64,000 bases of DNA from Verrucomicrobiota bacterium (GTDB taxonomy: Bacteria; Verrucomicrobiota; Verrucomicrobiia; Limisphaerales; UBA9464), in assembly GCA_947454705.1 (NCBI GenBank), contig CANGKZ010000009.1, positions 62,001 to 126,000 on the forward strand, in the 5' to 3' direction. The translations under genes and the position numbers were made by a program. The notes beneath the pieces are model-generated. The model was given only the letters and a program-made list of their open reading frames with translations. It was not told where the DNA came from and ran no database searches. This document shows, piece after piece, positions 11,770 through 20,226 of this stretch. Position 1 is the stretch's first letter; each line of letters opens with the position of its first letter.

Positions 11770-12405
11770 ATGCGTTCCCTCTTGTCCCTCCTGCTTTCCA
11801 TTGGCGCGGCATGCGCGGTCACGGCGGTTCCCGCGTCCGCTGCGAAGATCAAACTGTTCGACGGAAAATCGTTCCAAGGCTGGGACGGCGACACCAATCA
11901 GACGTTTCACATCAAGGACGGCATGATCGTGGGTGGAACCTTCGCTCGGATTCAGCCGAAGAATGAGTTCCTGGCCACCACGGCGCGCTACACCAATTTT
12001 GTGCTGCGGGCGAAGTTCAAGCTCACCGGCAACGAGGGATTCGTGAATTCCGGAATCCAGATCCGCAGCGAGCGGGTGCCCAATGACAGCGAGATGAAGG
12101 GCTATCAGGCCGACATCGGGGAAGGGTGGTTCGGGACGCTGTACGACGAATCCCGTCGCAACAAGCCGATGGCCAAGCCGTCAGAAGCCGCGGTGAAGAG
12201 CGCGGTGAAGGTTGGCGATTGGAACGACTACGAGATCCGCTGCCAGGGGCCGCACATTGTTCTGAAGATCAATGGCACTCTCATGGTGGACTACACCGAA
12301 GCCGACGCCTCGTTGCCGCAGCACGGCCGGATCGGCATCCAAGTCCACGGCGGCGGCCGCACCGAAGTCTTCTTCAAGGACTTGGTGCTCGAGCCGCTTC
12401 CCTGA
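11770..12405 (+). CDS. Secreted DUF1080 (3-keto-disaccharide hydrolase-like) protein
   Basis: Predicted periplasmic or secreted protein of 211 residues with a concanavalin-like jelly-roll fold. The ATG at 11770 begins a signal peptide (SLLSLLLSIGAACAVTAVPASA). The DUF1080 domain starts at KLFDGKSFQGWDGD and continues with HIKDGMIVGG, a NFVLRAKFKLTGNEGFVNSG strand pair, the QADIGEGWFGTLYDE segment and the final HGRIGIQVHGGGRTEVFFKDL. Characterised relatives act on 3-keto-glycosides or bind sugars, and the family is greatly expanded in Verrucomicrobiota and Planctomycetota. Whether this member is an enzyme cannot be told from sequence alone. It is followed by a repeat-filled gap and is probably a single-gene unit. 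Confidence 0.88.
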   Translation: MRSLLSLLLSIGAACAVTAVPASAAKIKLFDGKSFQGWDGDTNQTFHIKDGMIVGGTFARIQPKNEFLATTARYTNFVLRAKFKLTGNEGFVNSGIQIRSERVPNDSEMKGYQADIGEGWFGTLYDESRRNKPMAKPSEAAVKSAVKVGDWNDYEIRCQGPHIVLKINGTLMVDYTEADASLPQHGRIGIQVHGGGRTEVFFKDLVLEPLP

Positions 12406-12440
12406 CTCTGCGGCGGGGCGGTTTCAATTCCAGAACTTCC

Positions 12441-12470
12441 AACCGCGCGGATAAACGTGGAGGCGCAGAG
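12441..12470 (+). repeat. Fragment of an AACCGC-type interspersed repeat
   Basis: AACCGCGCGGATAAACGTGG followed by AGGCGCAGAG resembles the ends of the elements at 51745-51954 and 61164-61303. Only one end is recognisable here. Confidence 0.4.
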
Positions 12471-12488
12471 GGTGGTTTCTTCGTCTTC

Positions 12489-12679
12489 GTAGCCGCCGCC
12501 GGGAGAAGGCGGATCACCCCGAGCTGCGGAGTGGTCGTCGCTCCATTGGGCGCGCTCGGCGTGGTGGGACGAAGTCCTCAAATTCAACGGCGGGTGATTC
12601 GCCTCCGCAGGTCCGGCCCAATCGAGTCCGCGCAAGCTTCCGTTCTCCGTCGGATCCGCCTCGTCCCATCGGCGGCTAC
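12489..12679. repeat. 191-bp inverted-repeat element, copy 1
   Basis: The element is bounded by imperfect 28-bp terminal inverted repeats: 12489-12516 begins GTAGCCGCCGCCGGG and 12652-12679 ends CGGCGGCTAC, matching at about 24 of 28 positions. A second full copy of exactly the same length lies at 24067-24257, with internal similarity including CATTGGGCG and GTCCGGCCCAA. No open reading frame or obvious target-site duplication was seen. It fills most of the 360-base gap between the DUF1080 gene and the lipoprotein gene. Size and ends suggest a MITE-like or REP/BIME-like non-autonomous element. Confidence 0.8.
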
Positions 12680-12778
12680 ACCTGCAAAGGAACGCTGATA
12701 GAAGCGGGATGCATCCCGTTGGATTTTGGACTTTTCCGTCCCCTTGCCGACGCCTGCGGGTTCTGATTGGGTCCCGGG

Positions 12779-13099
12779 GTGCCCCGTTTTTTCCTCCTTG
12801 GTGTGATGTCGTGTCTGCTCGTCCTCGGATGCAGCAAGTCTCCGGACGCTCAACCTGCCGCTGCCGCCGCGTCGGCCACTGCTCCCGCAGGACCTCCAGT
12901 GGCCGAAGCCGACCTGGCTCCAGTGCTGGCTGAACTCACCCAGGCGATCCGGAAGTTCAGCTTCGAACAAAAGCGACGCCCCATCTCACTGGATGAGCTG
13001 GTGACCGCAGGCTATCTCGGCGCGGTTCCCACCACGGCCGACGGACGACGCTTTTCCATCGACCCCAAAACGATGCAGGTGGTGGTCACCAAACCCTGA
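12779..13099 (+). CDS. Small lipoprotein preceding a pseudopilin
   Basis: A predicted lipoprotein of about 106 residues from the GTG at 12779; a TTG at 12767 and an ATG at 12806 are alternatives. The lipobox LLVLGC is followed by a low-complexity Ala/Pro linker and then a compact domain containing [20 protein letters not shown] and [17 protein letters not shown]. That last stretch resembles the C-terminal pattern of small pseudopilin-associated proteins in Verrucomicrobiota. The gene ends 35 bases before a type II/IV pseudopilin start and is probably co-transcribed with it. Its function is unknown; an accessory role in the pseudopilin system is inferred from position only. Confidence 0.7.
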   Translation: MPRFFLLGVMSCLLVLGCSKSPDAQPAAAAASATAPAGPPVAEADLAPVLAELTQAIRKFSFEQKRRPISLDELVTAGYLGAVPTTADGRRFSIDPKTMQVVVTKP

Positions 13100-13134
13100 T
13101 CGATCCATTACTGCCGACTTTAACCGGTCCTATC

Positions 13135-13992
13135 ATGCGATCTCCCCATTCCAGATCCCGCGTCGTGGCGTTCACGCTCATCGAGCTGCTCGTGGTGATC
13201 GCCATCATCGCGATTCTCGCCGGGCTCCTGCTGCCCGCCCTCGGCAAGGCGAAGGCGCGTGCCGAGCGGTTGAAGTGCACGTCGCAGATGAAGCAGCTGG
13301 GCGTGGCGTTCAACCTCTTCCTGCTGGATCACGCGGATCAAAACCCGCCCGCAGTGTATCGCACCGGCGATTACACGTATCAGTGGACCTGGGATGACAT
13401 GCTGCACCGCTACATCGGCGGCGTGGATTCGCAGGCCGACCTGATGCTCGGAATCACCGAGGGCACCAAGTGTCCCAAGATCCTTCAATGTCCGGCCGAT
13501 CGGAATAAAATTACCATCGAGTACGCGCAGTTCGGTCAGCGCCGTACCTACGCAATGAACGGCGCGAATGTGACATCGCCCGGACCGCTTCCCACGCCCA
13601 CCCACGGCATCGGCGTTTACATCCAGAATAACAACGGATCCATGCCGCCCGAGGAACCGCCCGGGTATAAGAACTCCATCGTGCAATCGCCGTCCGACAC
13701 CATCCTGCTGTGCGAACTTCCGAACGGACGCAATATCGCGGGCAACGACTGGCCGTCGTTTTGCGTCGGGCCGACCGAAGGAGCCGGCAATCTTCCGGGT
13801 TTCTCTGCCGATTGTTATCAGATCTCAAAGACCCAATACGGCTACGGCAAGGCGGCGTACGGGCTCCACGGCGAACGGTTTAACTACCTGTTCCACGACG
13901 GCCATGTGGCGATTCATCGCGTGAACGACACCGTGGGCAGCGGCAAGACGAACTCGCCGGCGGGAATGTGGACCCTCACCGCCGGCGATTGA
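13135..13992 (+). CDS. Type II secretion-like pseudopilin (prepilin N-terminal domain)
   Basis: A 285-residue protein with a class III signal: the basic leader HSRSRVVA precedes [20 protein letters not shown], with Glu at mature position 5 and prepilin-peptidase cleavage expected just before the Phe. The hydrophobic helix continues into the amphipathic [14 protein letters not shown] segment. The C-terminal domain ends in the [13 protein letters not shown] pattern (H-x9-DG-like), typical of the very large pseudopilin families of Verrucomicrobiota and Planctomycetota. These are thought to be surface or secretion-associated, but individual roles are unknown. It follows the small lipoprotein gene and converges on the exporter operon, with only 11 bases between stops. 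Confidence 0.9.
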   Translation: MRSPHSRSRVVAFTLIELLVVIAIIAILAGLLLPALGKAKARAERLKCTSQMKQLGVAFNLFLLDHADQNPPAVYRTGDYTYQWTWDDMLHRYIGGVDSQADLMLGITEGTKCPKILQCPADRNKITIEYAQFGQRRTYAMNGANVTSPGPLPTPTHGIGVYIQNNNGSMPPEEPPGYKNSIVQSPSDTILLCELPNGRNIAGNDWPSFCVGPTEGAGNLPGFSADCYQISKTQYGYGKAAYGLHGERFNYLFHDGHVAIHRVNDTVGSGKTNSPAGMWTLTAGD

Positions 13993-14003
13993 TCGGAGTT
14001 ACG

Positions 14004-15482
14004 TCACGGTTTTTGTCCTGCCGGCAATGCGGCCAGCTGGTGCGTTGAATCCGTGGCTTCCCATCCGCCGCCGAGCGCCTTGAACAGACGAACGAGATGC
14101 TGGCCGAGGAGGCGATCGCTTTGCGCGACGCTGTCCTGAGAGGCCAGCAACGATCTTTCGGCATCCAATACCGAAATGAAATCGGTCAGCCCTCCGCGGT
14201 ATCGGTCGAGTGCGATTTGATGCGACCGGGCGGCGGCGGATTGCGATTCGATCAAGGCTTCGTGGCGCTCCTGCTCGTGGCCAAACGCCACCAGCGCGTT
14301 CTCCACTTCCTCAAGAGATCGGAGAACCGTCTGCTCGTAAACCAGTGCGGCCTGTTCCTGCCGGGCGTTTTGAATTCGAATGGATTGGCGGATGCGTCCT
14401 CCGTTGAGGATGGGCCAGCGCAGGCTGGGGCCGAGGGTCCAGAACCGGCTTCCGGCGTTGAAAAAATCCGAGGAATCGATGCTCTGCAATCCAGCCGCAC
14501 CGGTGAGGTAGAACTTGGGGAAGTATTCCGCTGTGGCCTGTCCCACCCGGGCGGTCGCTGCGGCCAGGCGTCGTTCCGCGACTTGGATGTCCGGACGCCG
14601 CCGGATTAACTCGGAAGGGAGTCCCACGGGAATCCGCGGTGGCGTGGTTGGAATCGGATTCGATGCGGTGAGTTCCAAGCGCAGGGAATTCGGCGAACGT
14701 CCGAGGAGAATTCCAAGGCGATGAATGGCGCGATCGCAGGATTCCTCCAAGGGCGGAATGCGCGAGCGCGTGGTGGCGACTTCGAGCGCTGCACGCGCGG
14801 CATCGGACTCGCTGACCAATCCGGAACGGAGTCGATCGGTCGCCAGCGCGAGGGCATCCTGCTGAAGGCGGAGGTTGTCGCGCGCGACGGCGAGTTGACG
14901 CTGCGCACCGCGGAGATCCAGATAGGTCAGCCCGACTTCTGACAACACCGAGACCATCACATCGCGTCGAGTTGCTTCGCTGGCCCCCAATTCCGCATCG
15001 GCCGCTTCCACACCGCGTCGCACGCCGCCAAACACGTCAACCTCCCAGCTCATGTCGAAGCCGGATTCAAACTGATTTCCCACCAGGGAGCCGCCCAGAG
15101 CCCGCGCCTGGCGGCCGGCCTGCGCGTTCTCGCTTCCTCGTGAACGCGAGGCCGCGCCGGATGCATCAAGATTGGGCATCCAGGCGGACCGCGCCACACC
15201 GCGGAGGGCCTTGGCTTCGAGGACCCGCGCCGAGGCGATGCGGAGATCAAGGTTGGACGCGCCTGCGGAGCGAATCAGGGAATCGAGCTGAGGATCGTGA
15301 AACACGGTCCACCAGGTTGCCGGATCGATCGGGACGGCATGGGTGGAGGCCGACAACTGGTCCGCGTGGTCAAAGGATGCGGGAAGATTCGACGTGGTGG
15401 GCTGGTGGTAGTTCGGCCCGACCTGGCATCCAGAGAGAACGGCCGCGAAGAGGCCAAGGGAAAGAAGGACTTGGGAGTTCAT
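14004..15482 (-). CDS. TolC/NodT-family outer-membrane efflux lipoprotein
   Basis: Outer-membrane channel of a tripartite exporter, 492 residues, in the usual range for NodT/OprM proteins. The lipobox AVLSGC is followed by QVGPNYHQP, the diagnostic N-terminus of this family. Two long coiled-coil repeats carry the characteristic RPDIQVAERRLAAATARVG in the second half and the matching LRIASARVLEAKALRGVARS in the first. Its start overlaps the stop of the membrane-fusion gene by 4 bases (ATGA), so translation is coupled. It is the last gene of the TetR-associated operon and gives the ABC exporter a path across the outer membrane. Confidence 0.94.
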   Translation of the reverse strand: MNSQVLLSLGLFAAVLSGCQVGPNYHQPTTSNLPASFDHADQLSASTHAVPIDPATWWTVFHDPQLDSLIRSAGASNLDLRIASARVLEAKALRGVARSAWMPNLDASGAASRSRGSENAQAGRQARALGGSLVGNQFESGFDMSWEVDVFGGVRRGVEAADAELGASEATRRDVMVSVLSEVGLTYLDLRGAQRQLAVARDNLRLQQDALALATDRLRSGLVSESDAARAALEVATTRSRIPPLEESCDRAIHRLGILLGRSPNSLRLELTASNPIPTTPPRIPVGLPSELIRRRPDIQVAERRLAAATARVGQATAEYFPKFYLTGAAGLQSIDSSDFFNAGSRFWTLGPSLRWPILNGGRIRQSIRIQNARQEQAALVYEQTVLRSLEEVENALVAFGHEQERHEALIESQSAAARSHQIALDRYRGGLTDFISVLDAERSLLASQDSVAQSDRLLGQHLVRLFKALGGGWEATDSTHQLAALPAGQKP

Positions 15483-16483
15483 CGGGTGGGAGTGTGGGAG
15501 ATCATGCCGGTTCCGGGTGCTTGAGCCTCGATGAACACGTCCATCTGTTGGCCGGGGAACAGGGGGAATGCATTCGTCTCGATTCGATAAATGGCCTGAA
15601 GCACGCGGGTGTCCACGCGCTCAGTGCTCGCGCCGGTGAGGGATTGTTTCGGAATGACCAGCGGTTCGAAGCGAACAAAGTGCGCCGGGGTTTGGAGGGT
15701 CGCGTTCCCGCGGACCTGCGCGATCGCCTTTGCCTCCGGGCGCACGCGCCAGGCTTCGTGTTCATCGACATCCACCCGCACGTGAAGCACGGAGACGTCG
15801 CCAAGAATCATCCACGGAGCCGCCCCGGGGCCGGCGGCATATTCGCCGGGACGGATCCGCACCTGCAGCACACGGCCTTTGATCGGTGAGGTCACCGTGC
15901 TGCGTTCGATGTCGGTAGCCACCGAGGCCAGGGCTGCTTCGGCGGCCTTCACAGCGGCGCGCGCTGCGATCACTTCGGATTCCGCGGCGTTCATTCCCGC
16001 TTCCGCCAATTCCACCGCGCTGCGACGCCGCTCACGTTCTTCGGTGCTCAGGCTCCGCGGATCGGAAAGCGTCTCGGCAAACTTCAGGTTGCGTCGCGCC
16101 TCGGCGAGTGCGGCTTTTTCCCGTTGCACCTGGGCGTTGGCGGTTTCGACCGCGGCGAGTCGGCTGGCGATTGCGCTTCGACGCTCTTCTCGCGCGGCTT
16201 CGAGGGCGCGCGTGTCGAGCTTCACGAGCGGGGTTCCGATCTGGACGTCTTGTCCGACCGACACAAGGACCTGGTCCACCACACCGGGCAGATGCGATGC
16301 GATCGAGATGTTTTCCGAGCGCGGCTCGATGAGCCCGACCGCGGCGATTCGGTGTTCGAACGCGGATCGGGGCGGTGGGGATGCGGGTTCATTGGTGACG
16401 GTGTGAGGCTGGGTCCGGACGATCGAGATCGTGGCCAGGAACAGCACGATCACGGAGGCTAATGGCAGCAGTTTAGTTTTCAC
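15479..16483 (-). CDS. HlyD/DevB-type membrane-fusion protein
   Basis: Periplasmic adaptor of the exporter, 334 residues. It has an N-terminal membrane anchor (LLPLASVIVLFLATISIV), then an early lipoyl/barrel half (GVVDQVLVSVGQDVQIGTPLVKLDTR). A long helical hairpin (residues ~90-190) is rich in Ala/Glu/Arg, and the second lipoyl half contains STVTSPIKGRVLQVRIRPGEY. This layout matches DevB adaptors that pair with FtsX-like permeases. The start overlaps the ATPase gene by 11 bases and the stop overlaps the TolC-like gene by 4. Confidence 0.93.
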   Translation of the reverse strand: MKTKLLPLASVIVLFLATISIVRTQPHTVTNEPASPPPRSAFEHRIAAVGLIEPRSENISIASHLPGVVDQVLVSVGQDVQIGTPLVKLDTRALEAAREERRSAIASRLAAVETANAQVQREKAALAEARRNLKFAETLSDPRSLSTEERERRRSAVELAEAGMNAAESEVIAARAAVKAAEAALASVATDIERSTVTSPIKGRVLQVRIRPGEYAAGPGAAPWMILGDVSVLHVRVDVDEHEAWRVRPEAKAIAQVRGNATLQTPAHFVRFEPLVIPKQSLTGASTERVDTRVLQAIYRIETNAFPLFPGQQMDVFIEAQAPGTGMISHTPTR

Positions 16484-17195
16484 GGAGGGCAGGGGTTCGT
16501 TGTTCGATGTGAGTGATTCGCCCGTCGTCCATGTGCGCGATGGAGTCGGCGTGGCGGAAGACGCGGTTGTCGTGGGTGACGACGATGACGGCCCGCTCCG
16601 GGTGCACCGCGGAACCCGAGAGCAGTTCCATCACGGATTCGCCGGTGGCGTGGTCGAGGGCGGCGGTGGGCTCGTCGCAGACGATGAGCCGGGGTTCGTG
16701 CACGAGCGCGCGGGCGAGGGCGACGCGTTGTTGCTGTCCGCCCGAAAGTTCGCGCGGCATGGCATTGAGGCGTCGCTCGAGTCCCAGCTTCACCAGCAGC
16801 GCGCGGGCGCGATCCACCGCCTCGGCGTGTTTCACCCCGGCGGCGAGGAGCGGCACCGCGGCGTTCTCCGATGCGGTCAATGCGGGGAGCAAGTTGTACT
16901 GCTGAAACACGAAGCCGAGATTGCGTCGGCGAAAGAGCACGCGTTCGGCCGGAGAGAGTCGGGCGGTTTGTTCGCCGAACAGTTCGACCTCTCCGGCGGC
17001 GGGATCGAGGAGACCGGCGATGACGGAGATCAGCGTGGTTTTCCCACAGCCGCTTGGCCCGACGAGGAACGTCAACTCGCCGGCCCGGGCGCTGAAATTC
17101 ACGCCGCGGAGCACGTGTACCTGAGCCTCGCCGGTGCCGAAGTGTTTTTGCAAATCGCGACACCGAACGGCGTCGATGGAGGAAGGGAGTTTCAT
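16473..17195 (-). CDS. ABC exporter ATP-binding protein (DevA/LolD/MacB type)
   Basis: Cytoplasmic ATPase of the exporter, 240 residues. The ATG at 17195 (MKLPSSIDAVRCRDL) is chosen because it fits the family length; the open frame continues upstream to 17339 but overlaps the permease gene. Motifs are complete: Walker A GPSGCGKTT, Q-loop GFVFQQYNLLP, signature LSGGQQQR, Walker B LIVCDEPTAALD and an H-loop in VVTHDN. This subfamily energises lipoprotein, peptide or glycolipid extrusion with FtsX-like permeases. The permease stop lies about 30 bases upstream. Confidence 0.95.
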   Translation of the reverse strand: MKLPSSIDAVRCRDLQKHFGTGEAQVHVLRGVNFSARAGELTFLVGPSGCGKTTLISVIAGLLDPAAGEVELFGEQTARLSPAERVLFRRRNLGFVFQQYNLLPALTASENAAVPLLAAGVKHAEAVDRARALLVKLGLERRLNAMPRELSGGQQQRVALARALVHEPRLIVCDEPTAALDHATGESVMELLSGSAVHPERAVIVVTHDNRVFRHADSIAHMDDGRITHIEQRTPALREN

Positions 17196-17224
17196 TTTTG
17201 GTAGAGCAGGGGAGAGGCCGGAGA

Positions 17225-18364
17225 TCAACCGCGGAAGACAGCGGCGGGTTCGAGCACGAGCACGCGTCGGATGCTGAGCAGGCTCGCGGCAATGACGACG
17301 AACAGCATGAGCAGGGCCACGCCCACGACGGTTTCCCACATGAGGATGATTCCGCGTGTGGCCATCTTGTGGCTGAAGATCTCGAAGAACGTCGCGGCCA
17401 TCCCCGTGCCGAGGGAGTAGCCGATGAATCCCACGGTCAGCGCCTGCAGCAGGATCATTCCGATCAATCCGGCATTCGTGACGCCGATCGCCTTCAGTGC
17501 CCCGAACTGCTTCAGGTTTTCCACGGTGAAGAGGTAAAAGGTCTGCCCGGACACCACGAGTCCGATGAGCAGGGCAATCGAGATGGTGATGCCGAAGTTC
17601 ACCGGGATGCCCGTGTTCTCCATGTAGTAGTGGATGCAGTCCCAGCGGAATTCGTTCCGGGTCCGTGCCTTGAGGCCGGTGGCATCGTGGATTCGCCGCG
17701 TGAGCTCCTTGGGCGTGATGCCGGGCTTGGGGCGCGCGAGCACGAAAGACATCTGGCTCCGTTCGCGTCCCAGAAAGGTGAGCCCTTCGCTGTACCGAGC
17801 GTGAAGAATCGGGAAACTCGCGAACGGCGCCGAGGCATCGGAGATGCCCACGATGCGAACCAAGTGATCGTTCATCTCCAGCGTGCGACCGATTTCCAGC
17901 GGCTCGCCTGGAAACAGCAAATTGTACCCCGCCTGGTCGAGGACCACGGAGTCGGGCTCGCGCAGTCGCTCCCAGGATCCGAGCAGGATCTTCCGCGGGG
18001 CGCCGATGAGGGTGGCATCATCCACTCCCAGCATGACCGCCGCGGAGAAATTGCCCTTGGATGTTCGAGCCACCGGCTGCGCCTTGAACAGCCGCACCGC
18101 GTATTCCACTCCTGGTACACCGCGGACCCGGAGCAGATCCGTGTCCTTCAGCGCCTTCGTCTCTTCGAAGTACTTGGTCGCGGGATCCATCACCCAAACA
18201 TCGGCGTCGGTGACGTCCTCAATCTGACTCCCCGTCCGGCGCATGATGCCGGCAAAAATGCTGGTCTGGTTCTCCAGCAGGAACGTGCTGAAGGCGATGG
18301 CGAAGATCAGTCCGAGATACTTGGCTCGGTCACCGGTCAGCATGCGGAGGGCGACAAAATTCAT
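17225..18364 (-). CDS. ABC exporter permease (DevC/FtsX family)
   Basis: Integral membrane component of the exporter, 379 residues. One transmembrane helix lies near the N-terminus (GLIFAIAFSTFLLENQ, ~18-38). A large periplasmic domain (~40-255) follows, then three C-terminal helices near 262, 310 and 350; this is the MacB/FtsX topology. The start context MNFVALRML is typical of DevC proteins. It is the first gene of the four-gene leftward operon (permease, ATPase, adaptor, outer-membrane channel). A candidate TetR operator lies 19-40 bases upstream of its ATG. Substrate unknown: DevBCA homologues export envelope glycolipids in cyanobacteria, and drug export is the other common use. Confidence 0.92.
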   Translation of the reverse strand: MNFVALRMLTGDRAKYLGLIFAIAFSTFLLENQTSIFAGIMRRTGSQIEDVTDADVWVMDPATKYFEETKALKDTDLLRVRGVPGVEYAVRLFKAQPVARTSKGNFSAAVMLGVDDATLIGAPRKILLGSWERLREPDSVVLDQAGYNLLFPGEPLEIGRTLEMNDHLVRIVGISDASAPFASFPILHARYSEGLTFLGRERSQMSFVLARPKPGITPKELTRRIHDATGLKARTRNEFRWDCIHYYMENTGIPVNFGITISIALLIGLVVSGQTFYLFTVENLKQFGALKAIGVTNAGLIGMILLQALTVGFIGYSLGTGMAATFFEIFSHKMATRGIILMWETVVGVALLMLFVVIAASLLSIRRVLVLEPAAVFRG

Positions 18365-18382
18365 GGCGATGAATGGGGTGTG

Positions 18383-18404
18383 GTCAATAAGTGACGCAAA
18401 GTCA
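18383..18404. promoter_or_regulatory. Candidate TetR operator upstream of the exporter operon
   Basis: GTCA-ATAAG-TGAC-GCAAA-GTCA reads on the minus strand as TGAC-N5-GTCA-N5-TGAC. The same arrangement of half-sites with 5-base spacers occurs upstream of the adjacent tetR gene at 19175-19196. It lies between the tetR stop and the permease start. Confidence 0.6.
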
Positions 18405-18422
18405 AAAATGGTTCAAAAAAAC

Positions 18423-19163
18423 TCAGCTGGATTTCAGCCAACTGGCCTCGGGAAAGATCTCGGCCTTGATGCGGCGGTCGGTTGCGGTGTAGTCCCAGTC
18501 TTTGAGCAGGGGTTTCCAGCCCCAGCCGTCGATGATGAGGTCCTGGTTGCGTCGCACCGCCACGATTGGGTTCTCCACCGCGCACAGCATCTGGAGCTCC
18601 GGCTGGGTGGCAGCGATGTGGCTGCCGATGGTGATTGAGATCAGGCTGAGGACGACATCCTGAGGTTTGACGTCCTTGGGAAGGTCTCCGGAAAGGACGG
18701 CTTCCTGCACGATGGAATTGACGGCGTGGAATACGCGTCCCGACTGGACCCCATGTTGACGCCGCTGCTCTTCGGAGGCTTTTTCCCAGAAAGAGACCGA
18801 TTTCAGGGTCATTTCGATGCTGAAATAGTCCCGGTGTAGCAGGGCAAACTGGCAGCACGCGAAACCGATGGCGCGGATGCGTTCCCGGGATTTGCCCTTG
18901 AATCGGGTGGCCCGCTCAAACAGGTCGGCCCGCTCCCGGAGTGCCCGGGTAGCGACCGCAAGGACGAGATCCTCCTTGGTCTTGAAATGCAGATAGAGCG
19001 TCCCTTTGGAGTACTCCACCGCCTCGGCCAGGGCGTCCAGGTTCAGATTCTGATAGCCGTCGCGCACGAGCAGGCGACCGGCGTGCGTGATGATCAACTC
19101 CTCACGCTCTGCCTTCTCCCGATCCTTTCGTGTCTTGGCGACTGACATGCCTGGGCGCGACAT
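18423..19163 (-). CDS. TetR-family transcriptional regulator of the exporter
   Basis: A 246-residue repressor (231 or 241 residues if later ATGs are used; 19148 gives MSVAKTRKDR). The helix-turn-helix is clear at residues ~25-65: IITHAGRLLVRDGYQNLNLD followed by ALAEAVEYSKGTLYLHF, with the family's FKTKEDLV continuation. The C-terminal ligand domain is all-helical and has no recognised effector signature. The gene is immediately upstream of the ABC exporter operon on the same strand, 58 bases apart. Matching 22-bp inverted motifs sit 12-33 bases before its own start and 19-40 bases before the operon, so autoregulation plus exporter control is the likely role. Confidence 0.93.
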   Translation of the reverse strand: MSRPGMSVAKTRKDREKAEREELIITHAGRLLVRDGYQNLNLDALAEAVEYSKGTLYLHFKTKEDLVLAVATRALRERADLFERATRFKGKSRERIRAIGFACCQFALLHRDYFSIEMTLKSVSFWEKASEEQRRQHGVQSGRVFHAVNSIVQEAVLSGDLPKDVKPQDVVLSLISITIGSHIAATQPELQMLCAVENPIVAVRRNQDLIIDGWGWKPLLKDWDYTATDRRIKAEIFPEASWLKSS

Positions 19164-19174
19164 TTGAAGAAAAA

Positions 19175-19196
19175 TGACTCAGAGTCAAATAATGAG
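19175..19196. promoter_or_regulatory. Candidate TetR autoregulatory operator
   Basis: TGACTCAGAGTCA (19175-19187) is a perfect 6-1-6 palindrome and is followed by AATAA and TGAG. The composite TGAC-N5-GTCA-N5-TGAG matches the site at 18383-18404. It lies 12 bases before the tetR ATG. Confidence 0.65.
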
Positions 19197-19244
19197 TGAA
19201 CGGACGAGGGGAAGGGAGGGCTGATTTGCGATTCGGCCGCCGGG

Positions 19245-19700
19245 TTATGCGACCTTCGACTGATCGACGCGGCCGTGCGCGTAGGCTTCGAACACCCGGC
19301 GGATTTCATCTCGCACGGTACGGAACACCACCAGCTTTTCCTCGTCGGTCCCGGTGGCGTGCGCGGGATCCACGAACGGCCAATGATAACGGTTCAACTG
19401 GCCGGGATACATCGGGCAGGCCTGATCGGCATTGCCACACACCGTGATGACGGTTTCCACGCCCTGCGGCAGGAAGTCGTTCATGTGCTTCGAAGTATGA
19501 TGCGAGATGTCGATGCCGATTTCCTTCAACACCTGGATGGCCATCGGATGCACGTAACCCGCGGGCTTGCTGCCGGCGCTGGCGACTCGGAAGACATCCT
19601 TCGACGCCGCGCGCAGGATGCCTTCGGCCATGTGGCTGCGGCAGGAGTTGCCGGTGCAAAGGACCAGAACCAGGGGAGTGGAGGCGGAGGATGTGCTCAT
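19245..19700 (-). CDS. arsC: Arsenate reductase, thioredoxin-coupled (LMW phosphatase family)
   Basis: Reduces arsenate to arsenite in the cytoplasm. The 151-residue protein starts at the ATG at 19700, which gives a 14-residue lead to the active site. The P-loop is C15-TGNSC-R21 (CX5R). The relay cysteines of the Staphylococcus-type enzyme are present as C88 and C95 in [13 protein letters not shown], with the same 7-residue spacing, and the general-acid Asp lies in PFVDPA. This places it in the thioredoxin-coupled class. The start overlaps the DUF6428 stop by 4 bases; it is the last gene of the arsR-aquaporin-DUF6428-arsC operon. Confidence 0.95.
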   Translation of the reverse strand: MSTSSASTPLVLVLCTGNSCRSHMAEGILRAASKDVFRVASAGSKPAGYVHPMAIQVLKEIGIDISHHTSKHMNDFLPQGVETVITVCGNADQACPMYPGQLNRYHWPFVDPAHATGTDEEKLVVFRTVRDEIRRVFEAYAHGRVDQSKVA

Positions 19701-20173
19701 GGTTTTTTGAAAGGATTGCGAAAGGAAATGCCCTGCGGCGCAGCAGGCGCCGTCGGGGTGGGAGGACAGCATTTCTCCCGGGCGAGGCAGTCGGTATGAC
19801 GCGCCGCGAGGCGCAGGCGAAGCTCGCCGGATTCAACCGCGGCGGATTCCAGCGGCATCTGGGTGACGAATCCCACCTCGAGTTCGACGTCCACGGTGAG
19901 GTCGTCCCGTTTCAAAATTGGGGCGGCCTTGTCGAGGATCCCCAGCAGCTTCCCGGCGGAGAGTCGGTGGTCCACATCGTCGGCGACCCAGGTTTGGAGG
20001 CGGCAGAAGGCATCGGTTCGCTCGGTCCCGCCGCAATCGATGAAATGCTTCTCGAACCGGGCCACTTCCGTGACGTGTGCGTGCGCGGCGAGGCTGGAAC
20101 CGTCAGGAAGTTGGAACCGCACCGCGGCTTGCGGCGCGGAGGCGAGAACGGCTTTGAATTCGGCGAGGTTCAT
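19697..20173 (-). CDS. DUF6428 family protein in ars operon
   Basis: A 158-residue protein of unknown function matching the DUF6428 family, which often sits beside arsR and arsC in Bacteroidota and relatives. Recognisable parts are the N-terminal [14 protein letters not shown], the [17 protein letters not shown] core and the C-terminal [17 protein letters not shown]. Three cysteines in the last 35 residues, including an adjacent pair, could bind arsenite or a metal, but that is inference. The tail after the CC is Pro/Ala-rich and probably disordered. It overlaps arsC by 4 bases and follows the aquaporin after about 53 bases. Confidence 0.8.
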   Translation of the reverse strand: MNLAEFKAVLASAPQAAVRFQLPDGSSLAAHAHVTEVARFEKHFIDCGGTERTDAFCRLQTWVADDVDHRLSAGKLLGILDKAAPILKRDDLTVDVELEVGFVTQMPLESAAVESGELRLRLAARHTDCLAREKCCPPTPTAPAAPQGISFRNPFKKP

Positions 20174-20226
20174 GGAAAATGGGAACGATTCAGTTCAGCG
20201 GAATCCCTCGGAGGGGAAGATTTCCA

